Source: Caenorhabditis elegans (Eukaryota > Nematoda > Chromadorea > Rhabditida > Rhabditidae). From it: a DNA stretch of 64,000 bases. Below, piece by piece: positions 47,738-58,833 of the stretch. Where the stretch lies: positions 4,278,001 to 4,342,000 of the forward strand of contig NC_003282.8 in NCBI RefSeq assembly GCF_000002985.6, written 5' to 3'. Position 1 is the stretch's first letter. Each line of letters starts with the position of its first letter. The position numbers and the translations under genes are program-made. The notes beneath the pieces are model-generated. The model did no database searches. It was given only the letters and a program-made list of their open reading frames with translations, and had not been told where the DNA came from.

Positions 47738-47957
47738 ATTGTTCTCTTTTGTTTTTTAAATTTTAGTTTTCTTTTTGCAATATTTTTTGTAAAAATTAGT
47801 TGTTCTTGCTCAGTTTCTCTTGACACTAATAATTTCGCCATATCGAAAATCATGTATAATAAAGACATTTTTAATGAAACATTGATTCTAGCAATACTTC
47901 AATTCAGACCAAATTCTAACTTTTGTTTTCTAAATTTTGGTGGGAAGTACTTAAGTT
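47738..47957 (+). repeat. 220-bp direct repeat, right copy
   Basis: By eye this is a perfect copy, in the same orientation, of 26299-26519, including the last codons, stop and poly(A)-type signal of the channel gene. Here it has no gene upstream and is followed by TACTAGCTAAACTAGC. It marks the right edge of the set-9 block. Confidence 0.9.
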
Positions 47958-48715
47958 TTACTAGCTAAACTAGCTAAATTCGAAATTTCAAAAACGTTTC
48001 AATTATTTTTTGTAGAAATTTTGAAATTTTCATAGATTTAAAGGAGGACTAACGGTTGACTTTTTAGGAATTATCATCCATTATTGCCTATTTTGGTAGT
48101 TTATCTTATTAAATTTCGCTGATTAACGTAAATTTAAAGCCGATAGGTAACCAAAAATCATGGAAATTCGTTACCTATCAGCTTTACTTGTACCTTAATA
48201 AACGAAATTAATTGAGATAAACTACCAAAATATGCAATAAAGGACGATAATTCCAAAAAAAATCAACTTCGGACTGCTGCGACAGAGAAAAGTGACCAAA
48301 ATTTAAGAATTTTGCTAGAACCAGTGTAATTTTTTCGAAATTTCTGAATCGCCATAAAAATTTTTTTGAAACACTTTAAAATTTGGAAAATTTTGAAACA
48401 CTTTTTAATTACAAATTATTTGAAATTGAGGCGCGATTTTCAAATGTTTACAGAATATTAGATTAAAAATTTCAAAATTTCAATCAAATTTCAAAATTTA
48501 ATTAAATCCCAAAAAACCAAATTTCAATCGTTTAATATTTGGCGGGAAAATTTAATTGTGATATGTATTTTTGGCGCCAAATTCGAATCACATTTCCTAC
48601 AGAAAATATTGTTGCCATTCTCCTGCTCCGCATACTCTCTTATCAATGCTGGTCAATTGTTTGTCTATGATGATGAACACGTAGTGCAAACGCAGTGACT
48701 CACTTTTTAAAAATT
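47958..48715. other. Spacer upstream of the TRPM-like gene
   Basis: The stretch is AT-rich and contains a short inverted pair near 48040-48260 ('TTATCATCCATTATTGCCTA' against 'GCAATAAAGGACGATAA', and two 'ACCTATC' stems). The promoter of the downstream gene should lie here. Nothing coding is seen. Confidence 0.4.
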
Positions 48716-51700
48716 ATGAGCTCTTCCTCTTCTTCTTCTTCATCGACTACCTCACAATATTTTACTGCAACTTCTAGACTTGAAATGTTTGAAAAAAATT
48801 CATTTGAATTAGCCCCACTGATGAAAAAAGAATCAATAGTAACGATTGGTTCTTCTACGGTTTTACCAGAACAACCGGATACCAAAACCCGCATTATCGA
48901 AATTATTGGAATTTATGAAACCAGAGTAAGGATGTTTTTTTTTAAAGATCTTTCAATGAAAATGTTGATATGAAAACCGATATTTTCAATTTTTCAAAAT
49001 TCAAGGTACTAGTCCTGAATCACCCCGCCACTTTTTTTCTTTAAATTTAAATAAATTTTCAAATAAAAACGTGTGGAGTTTTTGTATTTTTAGGCTTTGG
49101 ACCATTTCAAATTTTAATTTTTTAAAAACCGACGCTTGACTCTAACTTGTACAGAAATCGAATTACAAAATATATACATGTTGGCGGAAAATTCAAACTA
49201 AAAATTTTGCAAACATTTATTGGAAAATTTAAATTCCAAATTCAAAATAAATTTTCAGATCAGTGGAAAATTAAAATTTTAAAAACTTCAATTTTTTCTT
49301 GAAAAATATGTAAATGATTTCACATTAAAAAAATTATTTTTCTGAGAATAAATGGCAGGAAATTTGAGCTTTAAGTTTTTAAAAATTATGGAGCAAAGTA
49401 CAAAAGGAATATAAAAATAGCAAAAAATATGAATTCACATTTATAAAAAATGTTCCCAAAAATTAAATGTCTAAATTTTAAAAGCAAAAATAATTTACAG
49501 TTCAAAGTCTTCACAGCTTTGAGTATGGAAAAACATGAAGATATTTACAACAAGGCATTGGATATTTTATTGTTAGAACTAAATATTGATATACGTGAGT
49601 TGTAATTTTTGTCTTAAAATTTCAAGAAAATTCTTTCAAAAATCTGAATAGAAAACTCATATTATTTGTATTTTATTTTCAATGTTCTGTAGTGCTTTTT
49701 AAGTAATTCATTACAAAATTTTCAGAAACCTTATTTCTCAAAGACTATTACGCGTTTTCAATGATCTTGGCAGCATTTTACGGGAGAAAATTTGCACTCG
49801 ACATTCCAATAATTAAAGATGAACGGGAGCAGTGAGTAATTTTTTTTGGAATAAAAAAAAACACTTTTAATATTTTTTAAAACTTTTTTTTTAATTTCCA
49901 GATTCGTGGAAAAAGACTATTTATCGGGGTGCAGTCAACCTTTACATACCCTCATGGTCATGTGTTTTGCTGCTTATTCAATGAGGAACACTCAGGAAAA
50001 GTATGATTTTGGGCAGTCGTTGAAGCAGGAGACATATGAAGCCCTGAAAGAGTGAGGGTTTTCTGGAATTTGCAATCTACAAAATGTTTTTAGTCGACTA
50101 AAGTGTTTAAAATAATACGTGAAGTATGGAAAATTCCGTTAAAACATTTTTGTTTCAATTGTGCACAAAAAAGTAACAAAAATCAAATCTCAAAACATGA
50201 GAGGCAATATGAAAATTTCGATTTTCTGTAGTTTATTTACAAACTAATTATAAAATTCAAATTTTCTAAAAAATATTATGACGGAAATTAAAAAAAAAAA
50301 CTTACGAATTGTTTGGCAGGAAATTCTAAATTTCTGAGAAACAATTTTGGCGCAAAATTCAAATTCTAGAAAACTACTGAAATTTTCTGAAAAACTTGGG
50401 ACCTTTTTTGAACTATCTGAAAGCTTTTTCTTTAAATATAGCAAAGATTTATTCTTCGAAAAATTAAGAAAAAATCAAGGAAAAATTTCCAGATTTCTAG
50501 AAAGTTGTATGTTTTCCAGACAACTTGAAAAACTGGCTTGCAAAATAGTGAACAATTTGTACTTAAGTGAGCCAGATGGTCCATTTCAAGTACGAAAAGT
50601 GCTCCTGGCAGACTGCAAATTAACAAATTTGACTAATCCAGAAATTGGTCCTTATGAAGATTATCTGGATCAGAAATTCAATAAAAGCAGGGAGATTATG
50701 GCAATTGCGTATAAGGCTAAAGCTATGGTGAATTTCTTTGCTAAAAATGTATTGAAAAAAAAAACATCGTTTTCAGGAATTTCTGTCACAAAGACCTTGT
50801 CTGAACCTGATGAGGATCCGGAATGAGAGCAGAAACCAGCACAAGCTATGGGTACACGGAGTGAGCAGTTTTTTTTTTTTTGAATTTTTCTTGCTATAAA
50901 TTATATGCTCTCAAAGCTAAAAAATTCTCAAGCTAAATTCTCAAGAAAATTTTCAGATGTTCCGTGGAATCTATATTGCCATGTTTGCCTACATGCTTTG
51001 CGCATTTCCCAATTATGGAACCTACGGAATGCCGACCAATAAGTCTGGAATAACGAAAAGAAGTCTGAAGGAGTGGATACCTTTTTATGTGCTCGCCGTG
51101 CTCACGGCTCAAGTCATCATGGCTTTTATCAAGGCCAAGGATTTTAAGGTATTGCTTTGCCGTGTGGAGCACACGTTTATTTTTTAAAAATTAAGATTTG
51201 AATTTCGCGGCCATGTGTAACAAAAAAAAAATTGAATTTGTATATCATCATTCATTAATATAAAAAATAAATTCTCCTAATTTTCTAAACTATTTAATTT
51301 TTAACTTCCCGCTAAAATAAATTGATAACTAAAAGTTAAATGTTGAGCAAAAAGTTCACAATAAAACATGTTTGATTTTCCTGCCAACTAGTTTTAAAAC
51401 AACATTTTTCTAAAATTAAACTAAAAAAAAACTAAAATTTTTATAAAATTGTAAAGTTGAGTTTCAAGCCTAAATTTTTGAAACAAAATAAAAACATTGC
51501 CCTAAACGTTTTGAAGTTAATTTTCCGCCCACAAAATGAACATGATGAAATCACATAAAATTTTCAGAACTACGACGATTTCAAAATATCAAAACTGCGA
51601 CAAATCAAGAATTCCAGCAGCTGTTCCAGATTTTTTTCAATTTTCGGAAAAAATCGTCTAATAACCGATCGGAGTGATTCGCCACTTCGAAGATACTTCC

Positions 51701-53893
51701 AGAATAATCAATTGGCTTTTTGGAGAATTGTTCTAGTTGTCCCGCTTCTGACTCTGGAAGCTGCGAGGCTTCTTATATTTGCGTTTGTTATCGAGAAAAA
51801 GAAATCGTCGGACAAGAATTTTTGGTCAGGAGCTTGGGTCCTGATACCGATCACGTTGGAGCTTCTGTATTGTGCGCTTTTTGCAATTGCCACTGTTTCT
51901 ACTCTGAGATTTTTCCATTCTATTCAGTCACTTGGATTCTTTATTCATCTTTTTAAGAAAATGGTAAATTTCAGTTTTTCAGGTTAAAAAACTATCAAAA
52001 GTTCTGATACTTTGGCTCAGAAATTTTAAAATTCTTGCATTTTTCAGATGAAAACTGTCGGAATGTTCATTTTGATATTCTGCACTTTCTGGTTTGTACT
52101 TGCAGTTATCCATGTCAGTATTTCAAGTAAGTTTGCTTCTTTTTTAAAATATTTTTTAAATTTTATTTCACAAAAAATCGTATTCAGGAACCCTGCTAGC
52201 CACCAGCAACTCCTTCCTCTACACCGTCACGTTTCAAGGAAAATTCGAAATTTTCGGCGAGGTCCAAGATGAGGATCGAATTGGAATTCTGCTGAATTGC
52301 AGTGAATATAACAAAACTGTCATGGAATTCTTTGATATGGAGTACGCTGAAGCAAGTTGCCTATTCAGGAGTACTATCATGCCATTTGTAGTTTTCACCT
52401 ACATTTTTGTCACCGGGATTTTGCTTGTCAATTTGCTGACAGCTCAGTTAACGTAAGTTGGAAAAGCACCCTGAAATGAGCGGAGACTTCCAGGTCACTC
52501 TATAAATTCCGAAATACCGTATTATGTGGAGGTTTCCTAAAAGATCTTACCCATTCTGTGCTGTGAAAAGCTTGCATATTTTATGGGCGTGTTCATGTGC
52601 ATATTTTAGGCTCAAATGTTGTCAAGAGTGGTTTTTGCTAGTTGGCTTAGAAAAGACAACAACTCTGCAAAAATCTTTTCTTAAATTTCCGACAATTTTG
52701 TTGAACGGTTTCTATTGTTCCAACGAGCCGATTTTCAGGAAAATGCTTCTAACTTATTTTATGAGAATGGTAGAATTTTTGTTTTTAACATTTATTTTGA
52801 CAGTTTATTCGAAATCAGTCGAGGCAGAACATCAAGTTAATTATCGAGTTAATTGCAATACCACTCTAGCACAAGATTTGCACATTTCCCAAAAACTCTT
52901 CAGAAAGGTTCCATTGTTGCGGAGAGTTCTAGACGTAGTTTTCAACATATGAAATAATTTACCTAGTTGACAAAGGTCGTGCACGTTGCGGGGAAACGAG
53001 AAGAAAGTAAAGTGTTCCATAAACTTATGTCAACATTCATTGTGAGAAAGTGATGGTGATTCTGGTCAAAAATTGTAATCCTCAAAGTTGGACGTCATTT
53101 TGTGGTTGCGTCATGCTCTAAACAGCTTTTGGAAATTATAATCATAAAGATGATGATGTGCTTCCACATTATAGTTTTCTTATTTTTCAGGAAGGAGTAC
53201 GAGAACGAGTCAAAGAACAGTGCCTACTACAAAGGATACCTCAAATATGAGCAATTGACAAAGTGAGGTCAGGCCCCTTTCACCTGCCAAATTAAAATTT
53301 CCAGAATAGAGTCAAAACTCTACCTGCCACCGCCTTTCTCGCTGTTTTATGTGGTGCTACGTTTTTGGTATTCTTGCTTTTTCAAGTATATTGTGATTTT
53401 TACCACTTGGCTCACCTCGGGATGCTGCAAATGCTCATCTACAGCAATTTCCAGCCTATACTGGAGAAATATAGTGAGAATCGTCGAGGGGTACCCGTGG
53501 GGAGCGGTCAGGCAAACCGATAACGAGATTGACACGAAAGTCGCGGAGTTTTTAAGGAAACGACCGGATAATGCGTTGGAAAAGCTGAAGGATCTAGTGA
53601 ATAACTATGATAAAGATGTGGATGATGAGGAGGCACTAAAGAAGCTGGGGAAAGAGATCAAGAAGTTTTTGGCAAAGGAAATCGGAGAGGAACGGGAGAG
53701 GGCTCAGTCGAATTTGGAAAATCATCCAAGATCGGGATCAGTATTAGATCCGAAAAAAAAGCATAGACTATCAAGAACTTTTGCGTTTGTTCCGGTTGGA
53801 AGCAGTGCTGTTTCACTTGATCAGGAAGGTTCAACTGCGCCATCACTAGATGAAGATCCGACCGCTGAAGGAGACATTCCAAAATATTACTGA
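48716..53893 (+). CDS. Divergent TRPM-like cation channel
   Basis: Twelve phase-consistent exons encode 814 residues: 48716-48925, 49501-49594, 49726-49831, 49902-50051, 50520-50727, 50777-50860, 50957-51148, 51568-51963, 52048-52126, 52188-52452, 53191-53262 and 53305-53893. A soluble N-terminal part of about 280 residues precedes six hydrophobic segments: MFRGIYIAMFAYMLCAF, WIPFYVLAVLTAQVIMAFI, FWRIVLVVPLLTLEAARLLI, VLIPITLELLYCALFAIAT, VGMFILIFCTFWFVLAVIHV and VVFTYIFVTGILLVNLLTAQ. The pore region FEIFGEVQDEDRI and the last helix, running into LLTAQLTKEYEN, match the TRPM pattern. The large TRPM homology regions and the C-terminal enzyme domain of long TRPMs are absent. The gene uses Ser-repeat codons at its start. 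It acts presumably as a membrane cation channel; paralogy to ced-11/gon-2/gtl genes needs a search. Confidence 0.72.
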
Positions 53894-53984
53894 ATGTTTT
53901 AAGAGATAATTCCAATTTAATTCCATTTTTCATTGCAAGTATTTTTTTTTGAAAAGTACCCCAAATTGTTCTCAGTGCCTCGAC

Positions 53985-54500
53985 GTTTGCCCTTCCATTA
54001 TGCGACTCCCTTGCGATCTTGTGAACTTGCATTGTATTTGACGATGTTTGAATTCTTATACAAATAAATTTTCAAAATGAATGAAAATCTGGAGTCCCAG
54101 CTAGAACCGGTCAAATGCAGATTTCATCTAGGAAGCATACTGTAGAAATATACAATTTTTGAAACAATGGATTTTCTAGATTTTTCTCATTTCACTGTTT
54201 GGACTCTCATTGTGCTTGGTGATTCTGGTTATAATCTCTAAAAAATCCCAGAAGCCGTCGAAAAGGTTAGACCTTCAAGGGATCCGAGGTATTGCTATAA
54301 TAGTGGTACTAGATTTTCATTTCTATCCAGAAGTATTTCCAAATGGATATCTTGGAGTTGATCAGTAAGTTTTTTTTTTGCCCGTGCACTCTCGGTACTA
54401 CAGTTCGGGCGCTTTTTTTTGGCAAAAAATTGTTTTGATGTATATAATCAGGATGTCAAAAACCTCTAGTCTCTAGGTTTCATGGGCTTATTATGGACTT
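53985..54500 (+). pseudogene. Stranded first exon copy of the OAC acyltransferase gene
   Basis: About 510 bp match 58588-59090, the 5' part of the intact acyltransferase gene. The first exon (about 54229-54362) still reads RLDLQGIRG and VFPNGYLGVDQ and keeps the GTAAGT donor, but the start ATG is ATA. None of the later exons follow. It is a truncated duplicate and cannot encode the enzyme. Confidence 0.8.
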
Positions 54501-54755
54501 TTTTTCAAGGACTTAGTCATGGACATTTTCAGCATGCTAACTATCAATGCCAGTGAAAAAATCTCAGCATTCGATTATTGAACGTTGAGAGATTGATGTG
54601 TACCGGCAAGACCGTGACAGAAAACTGGCGACAAAATAAGACACTTGATACGGATAAGGAGATTAAACATTTTTTATTGATGTGGAAAAAAATAATCAAG
54701 AACATGGTTTACTTATTTAATATTTATTAAACATTATTGGAAAGAACTCAAAGAT

Positions 54756-55697
54756 CTATTTTAGGGGTTTCACAGCAGTCTTCAGAGCCTCGGCTGATTG
54801 TTGTGGGTCGGACATGGCGCGATGGGAGAGGATGGCTTCATCACGGAATCTGAAACGAAGTTATTAGGATCTGAAATCAGCCAGGAACTGTACTTCAGAA
54901 TAGCATCACAATGCTTTGGTCTCTGATCGAAAATCCCGTTTTTGATGAAATCCATCAGTTTCTGGCGACAATCATTTCTCCAATTTTGAGCGTTGACAGT
55001 GATTCGCTCGGCTTCCTCAGTGCGATCTTTGCTCTGTTGGGTCAGCGCATCGTCATAGGCTTCCAGGCCATCCCAGTACACTGAAATATGAAATTTTACT
55101 AAAAGCGGGGGAGCTGCAGTAGACACCGCAAGACCCGCGTGATGTCGGATGCTTTTTACCTCTCCTCAACCGTGCGTACTCCCAATAGTCTTCTCCAATG
55201 AATTTTGTCAGCGGCTTCAAATTGTCCAACTGCTTGCGAACACGAGATTCGCGTTCTGCATCCAACAGAGAAAGCGTACTAATCGCTGGCTCCAAGCTCT
55301 CATACTTTGTCTTATCCCGTCCCTTATTTGCAATTGCCTCATAAGTTTTGAGATATTTTCCAGCATAACGATAATTTGGTTCAGTTTTGAAGTGAGTCAC
55401 CAAATCCTTTGAAATTTCTGGACTCTCGACGAGCATGAACAATAGTGCCTGATGGAGCTTGTCGGAGCATGTCTTGTAAGCTTCAACCTTCCCGCACATC
55501 TTCTTTACGTCTTCTGTCATCTTGATTTTGCGGCGTTTCCTCTTCAAAATCGATGCAATAAGCCCATGATTTGGATGATCCTGAAATGATTTTCAGTCCT
55601 CAATGGAAAGTGATCGAATAAAACTCACAGCTAATCCATAGAATCCACCCTGAGGAATTGGACTTTCATCGGTACTTTTTGTACTATCTTTTGCCAT
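54756..55697 (-). CDS. Helical BAR-like protein, intact copy
   Basis: Four phase-consistent exons (55629-55697, 55160-55580, 54894-55080, 54756-54849) encode 256 residues. The protein is almost wholly helical and charged, without signal peptide or membrane segment. It includes a Lys/Arg-rich stretch (SILKRKRRKIKMTEDVKK), a 'NYRYAGKYLKTYEAIAN' segment and a long third helix (VYWDGLEAYDDALTQQ). The three long amphipathic helices resemble BAR domains, which bind and bend membranes. This family assignment is by shape only. It faces a broken paralogue at 56248-56989 in opposite orientation. Confidence 0.7.
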
Positions 55698-55849
55698 CGT
55701 TTAACGTAGAAATGATTGCAAATTTACTTTAAACCAATAAATCACGTGGGAAAAAATTTCTTAATTACTAAATTTAATGAACTTTTGACCTCTCACTTTT
55801 GATCATTTTATGGATTAGCTGTGAGTTTGAAAAATTGTCTGAATGCAGC

Positions 55850-56110
55850 AGGCAGAGTAGTATGCGTGTAGGCAGGTAGGTGAAAAGGTTCTCAGAAAAC
55901 AAGTATGTAGGTAAGAGTAGGCACGCGGATATGTAGGCAGGTATAGTATAGCTAGTTGACAGACCGCCCATGATATACGACCATGTAAACTAACGGGTAG
56001 GCACATACCTGCTTGAAGAGGCGCCTAATCATGCTTGCCTGCCTACATACCTCCACCATTTCTACATTTTCGCTTTCGTGCCTGCCGGTGCCCACGTATC
56101 TGCCTGTATC
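55850..56110. repeat. GTAGGCAGGTAGG-type simple repeats between the inverted gene pair
   Basis: Irregular GTAGGCAGG/TGCCTACC units fill the region between the two helical-protein genes. The plus-strand copy's first exon would be expected here. The same simple repeat family appears at 19858, 20528, 42610 and 57930. Confidence 0.6.
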
Positions 56111-56247
56111 TGCTGTTTTCTTGCCTTGATACAATTTCTCTCCTCTGAGAAATTTGGTTATCCGGACGCCAAACCATCTTTTCGAAAGTTTTTATTTCAT
56201 TGAATCGTTATAACAATTAAAAATAAACCTAACTAACATTTTTACAG

Positions 56248-56989
56248 GAAGAATCATCTCGTCAATTCTAAAGCGTAAAAAGCGACAACAAGAGAAGCTC
56301 TCCGAGGATGTGAAGAAAAGGTGTGACCGCGTGGAGTCTTACAAATCCTGCTATGATCGCCTTCATCAAGCGCTCATGTACATACTCGTCGAAAATGCGG
56401 TCACTTCGAAGCAACTGGTAACCGGAGTAAGAACGGAGCCACACTATCGCTATGCCGGGTATTACTTGAAGGCCTATGAAATCGTTGCGAATCAGGAAAG
56501 AGATAAGACAAAATACGAGAGTTTGGAGCCAGCTATCAAAGCGCTTTTCACACTGGATTCGGAGCATGAGAAGAAGGTTCGGACGCAGTTGGAAAACCTC
56601 AAGCTACTTACCAAGTTTAAGTTCACTGGAAGTACGTCAGATTGAAGAAAGGTACTTTATTCAGGTTTTCAAATTCATTGAAAAACCCAGTATTTTCAGT
56701 CTATACGGAATCTGTTGATAGATACAACAAAGCCGTTGTTCTGCAGGATAAGGGAAAAACTGAAGATGCTGAAACAGCTACAACAAATGCTCAGACTTGA
56801 ATGACCGATTGTCGTACCAAATTGATTGATTTCATCACGATCTCAATCTCCCAACAGAATGCGAAACATACTGATTGTGTCCTCAAGTTCCGCGACGAGT
56901 CCGTATCTTATCATAAGATCATGGCTGATTCGATCACGACTGCCGAGCCGGGGAAGGGGAGCAAGAGTATGGTTAAAACTCTGAAGTAG
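56248..56989 (+). pseudogene. Broken paralogue of the helical BAR-like gene
   Basis: The plus-strand copy parallels the intact minus-strand gene from its second exon to the stop (for example SEDVKKRCDRVESYKSC; PHYRYAGYYLKAYEIVAN; YESLEPAI). The first exon is missing, apparently lost to simple repeats. A TGA at 56798-56800 replaces the Trp codon found in the intact copy ('NAQ-W' against 'NAQT-stop'). The last intron of the intact gene is absent: the sequence runs straight through VLKFRDES. It is inactive unless it encodes a truncated product. Confidence 0.8.
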
Positions 56990-57052
56990 AGAGGAAAGTG
57001 AAACTGAATAAAATTTTGTATTGAAATTTTTATTTTCGACGCACAGCGCGTA

Positions 57053-57147
57053 GCGCTATTTTTTGATAATTCTTGTTTTTTTGATAATTCTTGATTTTTT
57101 GATAATTCTTGATTTTTTGATAATTCTTGATTTTTTGATAATTCTTG
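57053..57147. repeat. 18-bp tandem repeat
   Basis: GATAATTCTTGATTTTTT is repeated about five times with little variation. It lies just beyond the poly(A) signal of the broken helical-protein gene. Confidence 0.85.
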
Positions 57148-57426
57148 AGAGCCATGTATTACAAATGAACTAATGGATGAAATTTACTCAATTTAAAAAA
57201 TTATAAATGTACCTCGATCTCAAAAGTTGTTCCCGTTTTTGGTCCTTTAGATATTTCTAAGATATAACTTTTATCCCTTTCTGATCCACGTTTTCACTTC
57301 CAATAGATTGTACTCATTGTCTGTTATATTGGTTGAAATTTTTAATGGTTTTGGAAAATCGTGCACCGATAGATATGTACCTGAAATTTTTTTTTTGCCT
57401 TTTTTGAAAATATTTTTTTTAACTTG

Positions 57427-57689
57427 GGGGGCAGATAGCTCAGTCGGTAGTGGTGGCCGCTAGCAGTCTGGAGGTCACGAGTTCAAGTCCGGCCTCAACC
57501 CCTAGGTTCACCCAGCCTCTATTGGGAAGTGGAGCAATCCACGACTGGATTATCGACCACAGTCCCCGGCTAGGACGTGGCTTAAATTACAGCCCAGAGG
57601 GATCACCACCAGGCAGTGTACCTGAATCCCAGATCCGCAGTGCATAGCACTTGAAGAACGGATCGTCCTTTAACAAAAAAAAAAAACAA
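57427..57689 (+). mobile_element. tRNA-derived SINE-like element
   Basis: The first 75 bases look like a tRNA gene. TAGCTCAGTCGG at 57437-57448 matches an internal A box and GTTCAAGTC at 57481-57489 matches a B box. The cloverleaf is not complete. About 170 bp of unrelated, GC-richer DNA follow and end in an A12 tract at 57675-57686. A tRNA-like head with Pol III boxes, a unique body and an A-tail is the architecture of a SINE. No target-site duplication was recognised. Confidence 0.6.
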
Positions 57690-58833
57690 ATTGTGAGTAC
57701 TATTCTGGAAATCAAAGTATAAACTTTTGAAATTTTAAAAACCCTGACCGTATAAAAATAAATGCCTAATCCGGTTTCATATTTCTAGTCCGTTTTGCAG
57801 AATGTGTAAAGTTTTGTCAGCCCAAATCCCGGTTAAATGTGCTCGGATATATGTAGAGCTTCACAACCGGAAAGTAGTAGGACTTTTAAGTGGGAACATG
57901 GGAATATTTTACAGAATAAAAGCTCATAAAGAAGGTAGGCAAGCTTACAAATAAGGTAGGCACAACTTCATACCTACGTACCTGTCTATATAGGTGTGTG
58001 AAAAGTGCACAACAGGGGCACGGATACTTGTGGTGTTCAATATTTTTTGAAATTACTATCAATTGAAAGATCATGGTTGGTAACTTAAATTCCCATAATT
58101 TCAGAAAAATCGATAAGCTACGAAAAGAATTACCAATTCTGAACCGGAACTTATTGACAACCCTAATGCAAATAGTATCTCAGGAATAAAATTTGAGAGA
58201 GAAAAGAGAGAAAACAACCAAAAACATTTCAATAAATTATACATTCAGAAAATATTTCCCTCCCAAAATCCCAAATTGCATGCAATTCTAATTTTTAATT
58301 GACCTCATGTTTTAGAAAAAAAATCGATAAGTAACTTTATCGGGAAGTCAAAAAAGAAATTAAAAACTGAAAAGCTAATAAGAAAAAAACCCCCCGGTTT
58401 TTGAAATTTTTGTAGCTTATCAGGTTCAGAAGCTACTTCAGTTTTGGTTTTTTTACAGCCAGTGGGGTCCTATAGGAAAAACTGTACATGCTACCGTATT
58501 CAAAACGATGGAACTCCTTAAAATGTCCTCGTTTTCCTACATATTCCGCCAGTATCGTCCGTTATCGGTGTGATCTTCCGATACCACGCCTGCCCTTCCA
58601 TTATGCGACTCCCTTGCGATCTTGCGAACTTGCATTGTATTTGACGATGTTTGAGGTCTTAGCCAAATACATTTTCAAAATGAATGAGAATCTGGAGTCC
58701 CAGCTGGAACCGGTCAAATGCAGATTTCATCTAGGAAGCATACTGTAGAAATATACAATTTTTGAAACAATGGATTTTCTAGATTTTTCTCATTTCACTG
58801 TTTGGACTCTCATTGTGCTTGGTGATTCTGGTT
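57690..58833. other. Spacer and 5' region of the OAC gene
   Basis: The stretch contains a short TAGGCAAG/TAGGTACC simple-repeat tract at 57930-58000 and a 'CGTTATCGGTGTGATCTTCCGATA' motif near 58558. A related copy of that motif sits in an OAC intron near 60413. The segment 58588-58833 belongs to the duplication shared with 53985-54230. Confidence 0.5.

Noticed and set aside
57427-57500. A functional tRNA gene
   Set aside because: A and B boxes are present, but the acceptor, D and anticodon stems do not pair into a full cloverleaf, and the sequence continues into an A-tailed body.
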